Assembly (NCBI RefSeq): GCF_015207425.1
Contig: NZ_JADEWZ010000002.1
Span: 124,001 to 188,000, forward strand
Source of the DNA: Lusitaniella coriacea LEGE 07157
GTDB lineage: Bacteria; Cyanobacteriota; Cyanobacteriia; Cyanobacteriales; Spirulinaceae
Direction: 5' to 3'
DNA: 64,000 bases
The position numbers and the translations under genes are program-made. Shown in pieces: positions 27,099 through 36,519 of the stretch; within the stretch, counting starts at the first letter, position 1; the number at the start of each line of letters is the position of its first letter. The notes beneath the pieces were generated by a model that was given only the letters and a program-made list of their open reading frames with translations, was not told the origin of the DNA and ran no database searches.

Positions 27099-27233
27099 TC
27101 TGATAACTGTTATGGCTACAGCTATAGCGATAAAAGCTGTCGTGACACTTGACAAACAGTACCACGCGGATCGATTGCTTCCCGAAGGCGGCGCGATAAT
27201 GAAAGGGTAGATTCGGAGAAGGAGAAAATTGTG

Positions 27234-27653
27234 ATGAAGCTGAATGCTCGAAATGCTCTAACTTCTGCCGCTTCGATTGCCCTGGTTTTGGGAATGGGCG
27301 CGATCGCGAGTTATGCTGATACGATCGCGCTTAGAACGCTTCCCAACCAACAAGTGACGCTCTCAGGGCGCTCTGGCGGGTCGCAGAAGACTCCGGACTG
27401 TGGTTTTGTCTCGGCGGCTCCCAGTCACCTCGTTAACGTCACCGAACGCATTAATTCCATGACCCTGCGGGTTGAGGCAACAGGCGGACAACCCACCCTC
27501 TTAATCGATGGACCCGACGGACGATTCTGCGCGACGACAACGGGGGGCAATTCGCCGGAAATTCCTGGGTTGTGGATGCCGGGACTCTATAAAATTTCTG
27601 TGGGCGATCTCAGTGGGGAGCAACACGCTTACTCGCTCCAGATTTCCCAGTAA
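27234..27653 (+). CDS. Secreted protein of unknown function with PPC-like fold
   Basis: The start is the ATG at 27234; GTG at 27231 is adjacent and AAGGAG lies upstream. A signal peptide (MKLNARNALTSAASIALVLG, cleavage near ASYA-DT) leads to a ~110-residue beta-rich domain with two cysteines far apart (PDCGFVS and GRFCATT). The ending LYKISVGDLSGEQHAYSLQI resembles bacterial pre-peptidase C-terminal (PPC) domains. It is exported to the periplasm or surface. No enzyme motif is visible. Its stop is 3 nt from the stop of the converging zinc-ribbon gene. Confidence 0.82.
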   Translation: MKLNARNALTSAASIALVLGMGAIASYADTIALRTLPNQQVTLSGRSGGSQKTPDCGFVSAAPSHLVNVTERINSMTLRVEATGGQPTLLIDGPDGRFCATTTGGNSPEIPGLWMPGLYKISVGDLSGEQHAYSLQISQ

Positions 27654-27655
27654 AG

Positions 27656-28036
27656 CTAATCCTCTATTTGCTGGACGGGAACTTCTACCACCTCAACATC
27701 AATGGTTCCGGGGGGAGTCAATCGATTGAACTTTCCCCCTTCAACCTTGAGGGATTCTCCACAACTGGGGCATTGACATTCTGTGCCAGAAAAGCCCGTA
27801 AACTCGTAACTGCAAACCGGGCATTGGTCTTCAACCAAATTCTTTTGCAACCACCACCGAAACCCAATCCAGGCGATAATGGGTGCGACCAGCAGCAAGC
27901 AGAAGAGAATTGCCACGCTTTTAACCAGCCACCCCAATCCCACCGAACCCAGTAACCAGCAGGTTAATAAAAGGGTGAGCCAGCATCCCAAACCGGAAAA
28001 GTTTAATTGGGGTAAGTTACGAAAATCTTGATTCAT
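27656..28036 (-). CDS. Membrane protein with C-terminal zinc ribbon
   Basis: The 126-residue protein has two N-terminal membrane helices (CWLTLLLTCWLLGSVGLGWL and VAILFCLLLVAPIIAWIGF). A four-cysteine zinc ribbon follows (QCPVCSYEF then CQCPSCGESL), and the tail is acidic. It has no catalytic motif. The layout suggests a membrane-tethered metal-binding or protein-interaction module, a pattern I recall among conserved cyanobacterial hypothetical proteins. It is not in an operon with a recognised gene. Confidence 0.8.
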   Translation of the reverse strand: MNQDFRNLPQLNFSGLGCWLTLLLTCWLLGSVGLGWLVKSVAILFCLLLVAPIIAWIGFRWWLQKNLVEDQCPVCSYEFTGFSGTECQCPSCGESLKVEGGKFNRLTPPGTIDVEVVEVPVQQIED

Positions 28037-28106
28037 GGCTGTTGCTTTGTTGACTAAGCGGGAGAAGAGATACTTCCATCCTAGTTTAAATAGGGGAGAC
28101 TTAGGG

Positions 28107-28124
28107 GGCGCGCGATCGCGCGCC
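28107..28124. repeat. 18-bp HIP1-centred palindrome
   Basis: A perfect palindrome GGCGCGCGA plus its complement, preceded by GGGGG-type sequence and followed by CTTTGTCT on the plus strand. It lies between the zinc-ribbon gene and por, where it could weakly terminate por transcripts. Function is inference. Confidence 0.5.
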
Positions 28125-28169
28125 TTTGTCTGATTGGGAATAAACCCACGCGCGATCTCCTAAAGAAAT

Positions 28170-29132
<963 letters not shown>

Positions 29133-29300
29133 TTATTGCATTATTGTTGTTTACCGTAATCAGAATCTTACCAAATACCTTGGGTCTAAACGCCTTTCCG
29201 CGATCGCGGTCATAATCGGGAGCTGCGAGGGCAGCTCGCACGCCACCCGGTTCGAGTAGCATAGAGACAGTCCAGCCCAATTTATAATTGTTGGATTGTC

Positions 29301-30083
29301 ATGTCCCAAACCGCTCTCAACAAACCCGACATTCTGCTTCCGCCCACCCAAGACGAATTGCCTTACGACGACGGCATTCCAATGGAAACTCAACGCCACA
29401 AAGACCAGATGGAAGTTCTCATCAATGCCCTCGTCCCCTGGCTAGAGCAGAGGGAAGACGGTTACATTGGTGGCAATATGTTCGTCTATTTCAGCATCGA
29501 GCAAGTGCGCAACCAGGACTATCGCGGCCCTGACTTCTTTGCCGTGCTGGGAGTCCCCAAGGGAGAGCGAAAAAGTTGGGTGGTCTGGCAAGAAGGCAAA
29601 GCGCCCGATGTCATCATAGAACTGTTGTCCCCCAGCACCGCAGACCGAGACAAAAACGAGAAAAAATCGATCTATCAGAATCAAATGCGCGCCTCGGAGT
29701 ATTTTTGGTTCGACCCATTTAACCCAGAGGATTGGGAAGGGTTTTTACTTGAAGGAGGCGTATACCAACCGATTGCTATCAACGCAGGAGGGCAGAGAAT
29801 CAGTCGTGCATTGGAATTGGCACTGGTGCGCTGGCAAGGGAGTTTTAGAGGAGTCGAGGCAACTTGGCTGCGTTGGGCGACCTTAGAGGGAGAATTGCTA
29901 TTGCTGCCAGAGGAGAGGGCAGAAGCTGCCGAACTGCGCGCAGAAAATGCCGATCGCGCTCGACAAGAAGCTATTCCCCGGCTTTTGGGCATGGGACTGA
30001 CCTTAGAGCAAGTCGCTGAAGCCTTGGGATTGACTGTTGAGGAAGTGCGTTCTTCTTCAAAGAGCGACAACAACCGAGCGTAA
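29301..30083 (+). CDS. Uma2 family putative endonuclease
   Basis: The 260-residue protein belongs to the Uma2/DUF820 PD-(D/E)XK family, which is greatly expanded in cyanobacteria. The core reads YRGPDFFAVLGVPKGERKSW, then PDVIIELLSPSTADRDKNEK, then EYFWFDP. The C-terminal ~60 residues form an Ala/Glu-rich helix ending in a helix-turn-helix-like GMGLTLEQVAEALGLTVEEV, a common Uma2 add-on. A hairpin (GAGCTGC, 4-nt loop, GCAGCTC) precedes the gene. The biological role of the family is not settled. Confidence 0.9.
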   Translation: MSQTALNKPDILLPPTQDELPYDDGIPMETQRHKDQMEVLINALVPWLEQREDGYIGGNMFVYFSIEQVRNQDYRGPDFFAVLGVPKGERKSWVVWQEGKAPDVIIELLSPSTADRDKNEKKSIYQNQMRASEYFWFDPFNPEDWEGFLLEGGVYQPIAINAGGQRISRALELALVRWQGSFRGVEATWLRWATLEGELLLLPEERAEAAELRAENADRARQEAIPRLLGMGLTLEQVAEALGLTVEEVRSSSKSDNNRA

Positions 30084-30462
30084 ATTGGGGACTGTTTGAA
30101 GGCAGTGCGCGATCGCGTCATATAAAACTGGTTGAATGCCCTCAGTTTTCCTCAAATGCTTGTGCCGGACGTTTGCACCTTGTCGGCGGTGCGGGGTCTG
30201 ATCGTTCCCCGTGTCTCCGCGTCTCCGTGTCACCGCTAGCTTCTCAAGACACGATTTAAAAACTCGCAATCTTTTAGATAGCAGGTAATGCCTGCCAGCC
30301 AACAATAAAATAAATTAGGACATTACACAAAGCTATAAGCCAGAAAAAGCAAGGTTTCAACGAATAGCTGAATGCTGAAAGCTATATCTTTTGACAGATG
30401 ATAAAAAGCCATTATAAATGAGAAGATTAAAATCGAAAGTTAAGCTTAAAGCGTAATAAATA
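30084..30462. other. 379-nt intergenic region with repeat remnants
   Basis: The left part contains a gcgatcgcgtcat HIP1 site and cccgtgtctccgcgtctccg-type low-complexity sequence related to the composite repeats (minus orientation). The right part is AT-rich, presumably the promoter region of the HAD gene. No coding frame is credible. Confidence 0.5.
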
Positions 30463-31335
30463 ATGAACCGAGCGACTCATCCTGCTTGTAATCGCATTGC
30501 CGTTGTTTTTGATTTTGATGAAACGTTAATTCCCGATGATAGCTTTAAAGTTCTTCTATCTCGCTTTGGGTTCGACCCAGACACATTCAAAAAAGAAAGA
30601 ATTCAACCTTTACGAGGTGATAACTGGGATAAGTATTTAGCGAGAGCCTATTGCTTGGTTCAAGCATCAAAACAACTAGAAAAAGCAGAGAAAATCACGA
30701 AAGAAAAGCTCGCGAATCTAGGGAAAGAACTTCGGCTCATTGAAGGCGTACCGGAAATGTTCGACCAATTGCGCGACTGCGCGGCTCAAGTTAATTCGGA
30801 TGTTGAGCTTGAATTTTATTTGCTCACCGGTGGTTTCGCTGAAATAGCTCGCAATACATCGATTGCAAAACATTTCAGAGGAATTTGGGGTTGCGAGTTT
30901 TCTTTTGATGCGGAGGGAGAGATCGAATTCATTAAGAGTCAGATGACTCACACTGAAAAAACGCGCTATCTCTTTTATATTTCCAAAGGAATCGATAGTG
31001 AAAATGAAAAAGATCTGATTTATAACTATCGCGACTTACCCATAGAGGAATTGCATATTCCGCTCAATCAAATGATTTATGTGGGAGATGGTACATCAGA
31101 TATTCCTTGCTTTACCGTTGTGAATGAATATCACGGAATTGGGATTGGCATTCATAAAGAAGACAACCATCCAACAGAGTGGGAAGCCCGCGCGGAAATA
31201 GCAGCTAGCCAGCGAGTGGCGAATATTGCACCAGCAAACTATAGCGAGAATTCCGAATTAACGCGCTCCTTATTACTGTCGGTAGAAAGTATTTGCAAAC
31301 AAATTTCTTTGAGGCAGCTTAGTGCTGGAGAATAA
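30463..31335 (+). CDS. HAD superfamily hydrolase
   Basis: The 290-residue protein has all four HAD motifs: nucleophile VVFDFDETLIP (D17/D19), motif II in YLLTGGF, a Lys, and motif III/IV in YVGDGTSDIPCF. A helical cap lies between about 30 and 110. The first Asp forms the phospho-intermediate, so it is probably a phosphatase on a small phosphorylated substrate. It is followed after 2 nt by a metallophosphoesterase gene, so the two are co-transcribed. Confidence 0.9.
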   Translation: MNRATHPACNRIAVVFDFDETLIPDDSFKVLLSRFGFDPDTFKKERIQPLRGDNWDKYLARAYCLVQASKQLEKAEKITKEKLANLGKELRLIEGVPEMFDQLRDCAAQVNSDVELEFYLLTGGFAEIARNTSIAKHFRGIWGCEFSFDAEGEIEFIKSQMTHTEKTRYLFYISKGIDSENEKDLIYNYRDLPIEELHIPLNQMIYVGDGTSDIPCFTVVNEYHGIGIGIHKEDNHPTEWEARAEIAASQRVANIAPANYSENSELTRSLLLSVESICKQISLRQLSAGE

Positions 31336-31337
31336 AG

Positions 31338-32255
31338 ATGAAACCGAAAAAACGTTTGTTTTGGGGAATTGTTAGTATCCCCCTTTTTCTATTATTTCTT
31401 GTGGGGTGGGGGTTAATCGAACCCTACATTCTTGACGAAGAAGAAGAAGAGGCAATTATTCCCAATCTCCCTGCCACTTGGGAGGGGAAAAAGATCGCCC
31501 AGGTCTCGGATTTCCAAGTGGGAATGTGGTGGGATAATGTCAAAACAGTTAAAAATAGCGTCGAAAAGATTATTGAAGAACGACCCGCCGCCGTTTTAAT
31601 TAGTGGAGATTTTATTTATCATGCTCTGCCCGATAGCGATCCTGAAATTAAGGAAGTTGTCGAATCGATTCGCCCTCTCACTGAGGCAAATATTCCAACG
31701 TATGCGGTGTTAGGAAACCACGATTACGGGATGAACAGTAAAAAGACTCAACCCAAACTAGAGCTAGTGGATAAGTTGGAAAAGGCATTAGAAAATGCTG
31801 GCATCCTTGTATTAAAAAATGAAGTCATTGAATTACCGTTGCCCGATACGAATAACCAAGATGAAAACTCCAAACTCTATTTGGTAGGAATTGGTTCTCA
31901 TTGGGCAAAAAACGATCGCGTGGATGAAACGTTGGCACAAATTCCAGAGACGAGTCCCAGGGTAGTATTGATGCACAACCCCGATTCTTTTGAAGCTTTT
32001 CCTCCCAATGCAGCACCCTTTGCAGTTGCGGGACATACCCACGGGGGACAAATCCGCCTACCTTATTCGCCCCAATGGTCTTGGTTGGCTTTGGCAAAAG
32101 AAGATAAGGTTTTTGCGGATAAGTGGGCAAAGGGCTATGGAGCAGCAGGAAATCATCTCTACGTCAATCGAGGGATTGGTTTCAGCGATATTCCAATCCG
32201 AATTAACTGCGCTCCTGAACTCACTTTTTTCACCCTCCGTTCTCAGGAGGAATGA
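31338..32255 (+). CDS. Membrane-anchored metallophosphoesterase (YkuE-like) with altered first motif
   Basis: The 305-residue protein has an N-terminal anchor (LFWGIVSIPLFLLFLVGWGL), an acidic stretch and a calcineurin-like domain. Metal motifs II-IV are present: GDF (90-92), GNHD (126-129), LMHNPD and GHTHGGQ. Motif I, normally D-x-H, reads D58-F-Q60, so one metal ligand is replaced by Gln. Family relatives with GHTHGGQ are membrane-associated phosphodiesterases (YkuE/YpbG type). The 3' end overlaps the end of the converging pseudo-caspase gene by 13 bases. Confidence 0.87.
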   Translation: MKPKKRLFWGIVSIPLFLLFLVGWGLIEPYILDEEEEEAIIPNLPATWEGKKIAQVSDFQVGMWWDNVKTVKNSVEKIIEERPAAVLISGDFIYHALPDSDPEIKEVVESIRPLTEANIPTYAVLGNHDYGMNSKKTQPKLELVDKLEKALENAGILVLKNEVIELPLPDTNNQDENSKLYLVGIGSHWAKNDRVDETLAQIPETSPRVVLMHNPDSFEAFPPNAAPFAVAGHTHGGQIRLPYSPQWSWLALAKEDKVFADKWAKGYGAAGNHLYVNRGIGFSDIPIRINCAPELTFFTLRSQEE

Positions 32256-34579
32256 TAGACAAAGCGAAAGGTTGCCCAAGCATTAACATCCAACCCATAG
32301 ACATCCATCGCGCCATTGAGAAAGGTTGGGGGGACGGCACTGGCGGCGTGAAGGTCTTGGAGGAGGGCTTTTGCCACTTCTAGGGGGTTGTGGAGTTCGA
32401 GCAGCCGTTCGCCATCAAATTGGGGGTAGGAAGTGGAAGCAAGGACTTCGAGGGTTTTGGAGAAGGGAGCTGGAGCGCACACCAGGAACGTTTCTACAAT
32501 CCCCATTGCGCCGGAAAGGGTTGCATTGAAGGAGGAAGATGTGGGCAGGGTTAGGGTTTTGCCACCTTCTATGCGGGGGGATTGGAGTTTGGAGGCATCG
32601 GTTGATTCCTGGGGTGTGGAGGCGTAGAGCGCGATCGCGCTGCCACTGGCATCTATCCCAAACATCATCACATAAATCGCGCGATCGCTTTTGTTCTCAA
32701 TGCGGTACTGAATCGGGCTGCGCGTATCCACTGTCAGTAAGGGAGAGCGATTGACAAAGCGGTTGGGAACCTCTTGGGTAGAATCAGACGGAACGGATAT
32801 TGTTGGAGATTGTTCCTGAACAATTTTTGCCGAACGCGAAGTTTCTCGCTGCATCAACGTTTCTACTTCGGGTTTGAGTAAGTTTAAGGTTGCCCGAATA
32901 CCAAGGCGAGACGAGAATTCGTTCGTGGTTAGGCGCAATAATTTAGCTGCGAGTAATATTTTCAATTTCGGAGTTAAGCGTTCTACCCCCAACTTGATTG
33001 CTTCTCCAGCATCTCCCCTGGTACTGGGAATTTTATCCCGCCCGACGGTAAAGAGGGCATAACTCGATGCGGAAGCCTTCTGAGAGGAAGTTTCGGGAGA
33101 TTCTTCTTCAGACGGGTTTGGCGTTGAATTGGGTTCTGGGGCAAGTTTACCGAACAAACAATCCGCGCCTTGTTCCCCTGCGGTAACCACGGAGGATACG
33201 GCAACGACGTTGGAGAAAGCGCTGGTCGCATCCACGCGCTCGATGCGTTCTAATTCTGTTGAAAGGGCAACGGTTAAACCCAAATTGCGCGGAAGTACCC
33301 GAATCCATTCTCGTACCTGTTGTCCCACAGAGACAGGTGGTATTTCTTCTCCATCGCTTGGAGTGAGGATTTTTGCCTTGGCGGTCAAACCCGCGCGCGA
33401 TTGTAATTGTAGTTGAACCCGCATCTCCTGGGACTCGGAAACCACCCAGAAGCGAGAATTAGGCAAATAATTGGAGAGTATCCACGCTGGCAATCCAGCG
33501 AGGTGAAGCTGTGCTGTTGCCCCATTCTCTTCAATACCGATAACAACCCCTTCTGACCCCTCAAAATCTCTGGGAAGGAGCGAATAGGTCAGGAAAGGTG
33601 GTTTTAGGGTGCTACCGCGCAGCAAGCGAGGGTTTTGGGAGTTGTTATAGGGTTGCATCGACTCTGCGGTGCGGTTGAGAGCAATGTAGAGGGTGCTAGC
33701 CGGCACAATCTGCCATAGATGCCGCGTGAAGGCATAGGTGAACAAACCCGAACTCCATTCGCCCCATTGCCCTTCTGTGGCAACTTCATCTTCCCTCGCT
33801 GCGAGGAATACGGTTCCCGGCAAGGACAAAGACTTTCTTCCCTGGGATAAAGTATCCGCAGCAAGATTGAAGCGACTTTTCAGTTGTTCTTGGAACGCCA
33901 GGTCTTGGGGATTGGGACGCGGGGCGGGTTGCATTAGAGGGGAGCGCGATCGTAAGTTTCCCGATAGTAATTTTCCTTCTCCAGCAAAACTGGTATCAAG
34001 AATCATTGTCAATTGTTGAGTAGGCAGCGATCGCGCCAATAAAGCCAACGTCCCCCAAAGCAAGTCATTCGCAGCAGGCGCGCCCTTCGTTGGAATCGTT
34101 CCATCCGCCGGCAACAAGCTATTTTCCAATCGACGCTCAACATCCCCCGATTCCCCCGTCTGCGACCACTGAACGCGGTTGCCGTAGCCGCTGAAGTGAA
34201 AGACAACCACATCTCCGGGCTTCGCTTGTTCCGTTAAATGCTCGATAAACGCCGTCTCAATGTCTTCTCGCGCCGCCTGTTGGTTGGTTAGCGTCAAAAT
34301 ATCGCGGGGATTAAAACCAAACCGATGAATCAGTAACTCCCGTTGCAATTCGACATCCGTCGCGCAACCGTTTAAATGCTGACCCGACCCGTAGCGGTCG
34401 ATTCCCACCAACAAAGCCAACTTCCGAGCATTCGGTTGTGCCAGCGTTTGAAGATAGCTTTTCGTGAGGGGGGCTGCCCAACTTTTCGACCCGCGCAACA
34501 CTTGTGCCAACTCAGTAGCGCTCAAGGTTAGGAGTAAGTTCCTCGCCTGCTGCAAAAAAATCCGCCGATTTAGTCCCAT
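32243..34579 (-). CDS. Caspase-fold (orthocaspase) protein lacking both catalytic residues
   Basis: The 778-residue protein starts with a possible Tat signal (NRRIFLQQARNLLLTLSA). A p20-like caspase domain follows from about 52 (RKLALLVGIDRYGSGQHLNG). The catalytic dyad is lost: the HxSGHG motif reads H128-F-S-G-Y132-G, and the DxC motif reads D195-T-S197-F. This Tyr/Ser type is a recognised non-peptidase variant of cyanobacterial caspase homologues. A long C-terminal region follows, including a Ser/Pro/Glu-rich linker and a beta-rich end (RIENKSDRAIYVMMFGI, the usual DUF4384-like spot). It is likely a binding or regulatory protein, exported or membrane-bound. Confidence 0.9.
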   Translation of the reverse strand: MGLNRRIFLQQARNLLLTLSATELAQVLRGSKSWAAPLTKSYLQTLAQPNARKLALLVGIDRYGSGQHLNGCATDVELQRELLIHRFGFNPRDILTLTNQQAAREDIETAFIEHLTEQAKPGDVVVFHFSGYGNRVQWSQTGESGDVERRLENSLLPADGTIPTKGAPAANDLLWGTLALLARSLPTQQLTMILDTSFAGEGKLLSGNLRSRSPLMQPAPRPNPQDLAFQEQLKSRFNLAADTLSQGRKSLSLPGTVFLAAREDEVATEGQWGEWSSGLFTYAFTRHLWQIVPASTLYIALNRTAESMQPYNNSQNPRLLRGSTLKPPFLTYSLLPRDFEGSEGVVIGIEENGATAQLHLAGLPAWILSNYLPNSRFWVVSESQEMRVQLQLQSRAGLTAKAKILTPSDGEEIPPVSVGQQVREWIRVLPRNLGLTVALSTELERIERVDATSAFSNVVAVSSVVTAGEQGADCLFGKLAPEPNSTPNPSEEESPETSSQKASASSYALFTVGRDKIPSTRGDAGEAIKLGVERLTPKLKILLAAKLLRLTTNEFSSRLGIRATLNLLKPEVETLMQRETSRSAKIVQEQSPTISVPSDSTQEVPNRFVNRSPLLTVDTRSPIQYRIENKSDRAIYVMMFGIDASGSAIALYASTPQESTDASKLQSPRIEGGKTLTLPTSSSFNATLSGAMGIVETFLVCAPAPFSKTLEVLASTSYPQFDGERLLELHNPLEVAKALLQDLHAASAVPPTFLNGAMDVYGLDVNAWATFRFVYHSS

Positions 34580-34817
34580 ATTTCAGCTATCAGCCTTCAT
34601 CTATTCGCTATCAGCCTACCAGGAATGGCGAACGCTCCCTACTCAATCGCCTATACGGAAAAGTAATGGAGAGACATTCTGGATTTAAGGCTGGAGCTAT
34701 TTTATCAAGAACAATCGAGTCGCCGATGTCCAATGGCACACCAGAATAAATTGTTTCTGGTTCGCTCAACCCTTGCTAGGATCGATAATAACGATTTTTC
34801 ATCCTTAAAATTCGCCC

Positions 34818-35267
34818 ATGTCATCTGCTGCAACGCCACTCCCAGACAAACTTCAACGTATTGTCGAGCGCTTCAAGCGACGTTCTAATCCCAAGCAACG
34901 TTACGAACAACTTCTTTGGTACGCCAAGCGCCTGAAGGAAATGCCCGAACAGAGCAAAACAGAAGAGAACAAAGTTAAAGGCTGCGTTTCTCAAGTTTAT
35001 ATCACCGCCGATTTGGAAGAGGGCAAGGTTTGGTATCAGGGCGATTCCGATGCCCAACTCGTTAAGGGATTGGTGGGCTTTCTCCTGGAAGGACTCAATG
35101 GATTAACCCCGGAAGAAATCATTAGCGTTTCTCCAGATTTTATTGAAGAAACGGGCTTAAAGGTGAGTCTCACCCCTTCCCGCGCGAATGGTTTTTATAA
35201 TATTTTTCAAACGATGAAGAAAAAAGCTCTGGGTTTTCAACTCGCAACTTCAAGCCAAGAAGATTAA
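34818..35267 (+). CDS. sufE: SufE family sulfur acceptor protein
   Basis: The 149-residue protein has the SufE core: KRRSNPKQRYEQLLWYAKRL, then the active-site Cys in NKVKGCVSQVY (C56) and DLEEGKVWYQGDSDAQLVKG. It takes persulfide sulfur from the SufS cysteine desulfurase for Fe-S cluster assembly. The length is normal. sufS and the sufBCD genes are not in the window. It faces the fur gene tail-to-tail. Confidence 0.94.
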   Translation: MSSAATPLPDKLQRIVERFKRRSNPKQRYEQLLWYAKRLKEMPEQSKTEENKVKGCVSQVYITADLEEGKVWYQGDSDAQLVKGLVGFLLEGLNGLTPEEIISVSPDFIEETGLKVSLTPSRANGFYNIFQTMKKKALGFQLATSSQED

Positions 35268-35333
35268 ATACCGCATTCTTCCTCGAATGCGGAAAGAGAA
35301 TTTCACTATTACCAGAAAATCCGGAAAAATGAA

Positions 35334-35870
35334 TTAATTCGCCTCCTCGTTGTCTAGATGTTCTTGTTGCATTCGTTCCGATAAGACGCGGGTACAAGAC
35401 CAATTACTCGGTAGCGCAGAGGGCCATCCCATGCGCAAGGCTTCGGGGCAAATCGCCATGACGGTGAGTTGACAGTCAATGAGTTGGAAGCCTTCCTTTT
35501 CAGTTTGTTTGAGACTTTGTTTTAAGATTGAGTCGTTTTTGAATTCGATCGTTTTATTGCACTGAATGCACACCATGTGATGGTGGTGGTGGGGATAGGG
35601 CTGGTTGAGTTCGTAGTGCTTGTGTCCTTCTGCAAGTTCGAGTTCGCGCAGAATTCCCATCCGCGCCATGAGTTTGACGCTACGATAAATCGTCGATAGA
35701 CTAATCGCCTCGTCTCGTCCGTCGAGTAGATTGTAGAGTTCTTCTGCACTGAGATGATTGCCCCTCGGAAGATTTTGGAAAACGTGCAATATTTTCTCCC
35801 TTTGAGGAGTCAAACGCCAGCCCCGTGAATTGAGTTCTGCTTTTAAGGAAGCGGCTGTATAGGGGGACAT
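35334..35870 (-). CDS. fur: Fur family transcriptional regulator
   Basis: The 178-residue protein has the winged-helix domain (LTPQREKILHVFQNLPRGNH, LSTIYRSVKLMARMGIL) and the metal region (EGHKHYEL, PHHHHHMVCIQCNKTIEF). The first CxxC pair is complete. The second site near the C-terminus reads AICPEALRMGW rather than CxxC. The N-terminal wording is close to cyanobacterial FurA, the iron regulator, but I leave the subtype open. A His-rich run may bind Fe or Zn. Its location next to sufE fits a link to iron-sulfur metabolism. Confidence 0.9.
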   Translation of the reverse strand: MSPYTAASLKAELNSRGWRLTPQREKILHVFQNLPRGNHLSAEELYNLLDGRDEAISLSTIYRSVKLMARMGILRELELAEGHKHYELNQPYPHHHHHMVCIQCNKTIEFKNDSILKQSLKQTEKEGFQLIDCQLTVMAICPEALRMGWPSALPSNWSCTRVLSERMQQEHLDNEEAN

Positions 35871-36062
35871 GATCTGTAGTTTTTCAAGAAACTTTATTTA
35901 TTGACAATAATAGTTCTTGTGGGTCTTGAGTTGCAACAAATTTGGGTAATTGAGAATCTATATCAATTTTCTATTGGTGTTTTTCGTAAGCATTCAGCTC
36001 TCAGCAAAAGATTTGCTATTTCTGGCTTGTCGCTTTGTTGAGATGTTTTACCGTCTGGACGT

Positions 36063-36316
36063 AGTGCTATAGCTGTAGCCATAACAGTTATCAGAGGGAA
36101 GAGGGAACAGGGAATAGGGAACAGGGAACAGGGAACAGGGAATAGGGAATAGGTTTTTTCAGTTATCAATCATTCAGTCATCACCGTGTCACCCACTCTC
36201 CGCGTCACCGTGTCACCCCGTCACCCCGTCCCCGCGTCCCTGCGTCACCCGGTCACTGAGCGTGTCGAAGTGCCGTGTCATCCAAAAGCTCCCCCAGCTT
36301 CCCTTCACCCGATGTA
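36063..36316 (-). repeat. Composite repeat B, inverted relative to A
   Basis: Read on the minus strand this spacer repeats composite A: ggaagctgggggagcttttg, the cacttcgacacgctcagtg core, gtgacggggtgac sequence, gtgatgactgaatgattg, eight heptamers (36096-36151) and ctgataactgttatggctac. The MITE-like element seen in A is absent. The surrounding spacer 35871-36519 otherwise holds the AT-rich fur leader and an AT-rich leader for the following kinase, with no gene. Confidence 0.85.
36096..36151 (-). repeat. Heptamer tandem repeat, 8 units
   Basis: Eight 7-nt units written GGGAACA/GGGAATA on the plus strand (first unit GGGAAGA). These are the reverse complement of the arrays at 27036 and 52524. 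Confidence 0.95.
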
Positions 36317-36519
36317 TAGCTATATATCCAAAGGCTGAATGCTCGCAGAGGTATTTCACAAGCCTTTCACAAGGATTGAATAGAGTATTAGTGTTTTCAC
36401 GGTTATTTCTTCCGTGGAATTCACCTAAATTGAATTGGGTGAGAAAAAAAAGCTCGATTGCAGTGAGATGTTTAAGGCATCTAATTAACTGGGCGGTTTT
36501 CAGCGCTTTCAAATAAATT

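Larger units (their letters stand above)
26690..27130 (+). repeat. Composite repeat A (spacer between GST and a secreted protein)
   Basis: In order, this spacer holds gagctgggggagctgg triplication, the cacttcgacacgctcagtg core, gacacggtgacgggg sequence and the MITE-like element. Then come gtgatgactgaatgattg, nine heptamers (27036-27098) and ctgataactgttatggctac. The whole series, except the MITE, recurs in reverse order and orientation at 36063-36316. I see no gene between 26655 and 27233. Confidence 0.85.

Noticed and set aside
29301-30083. Uma2 gene and the Rpn-like gene at 21185 as transposases of a mobile element
   Set aside because: No terminal inverted repeats or target duplications are seen around either gene, and both families are common as single chromosomal genes in cyanobacteria.
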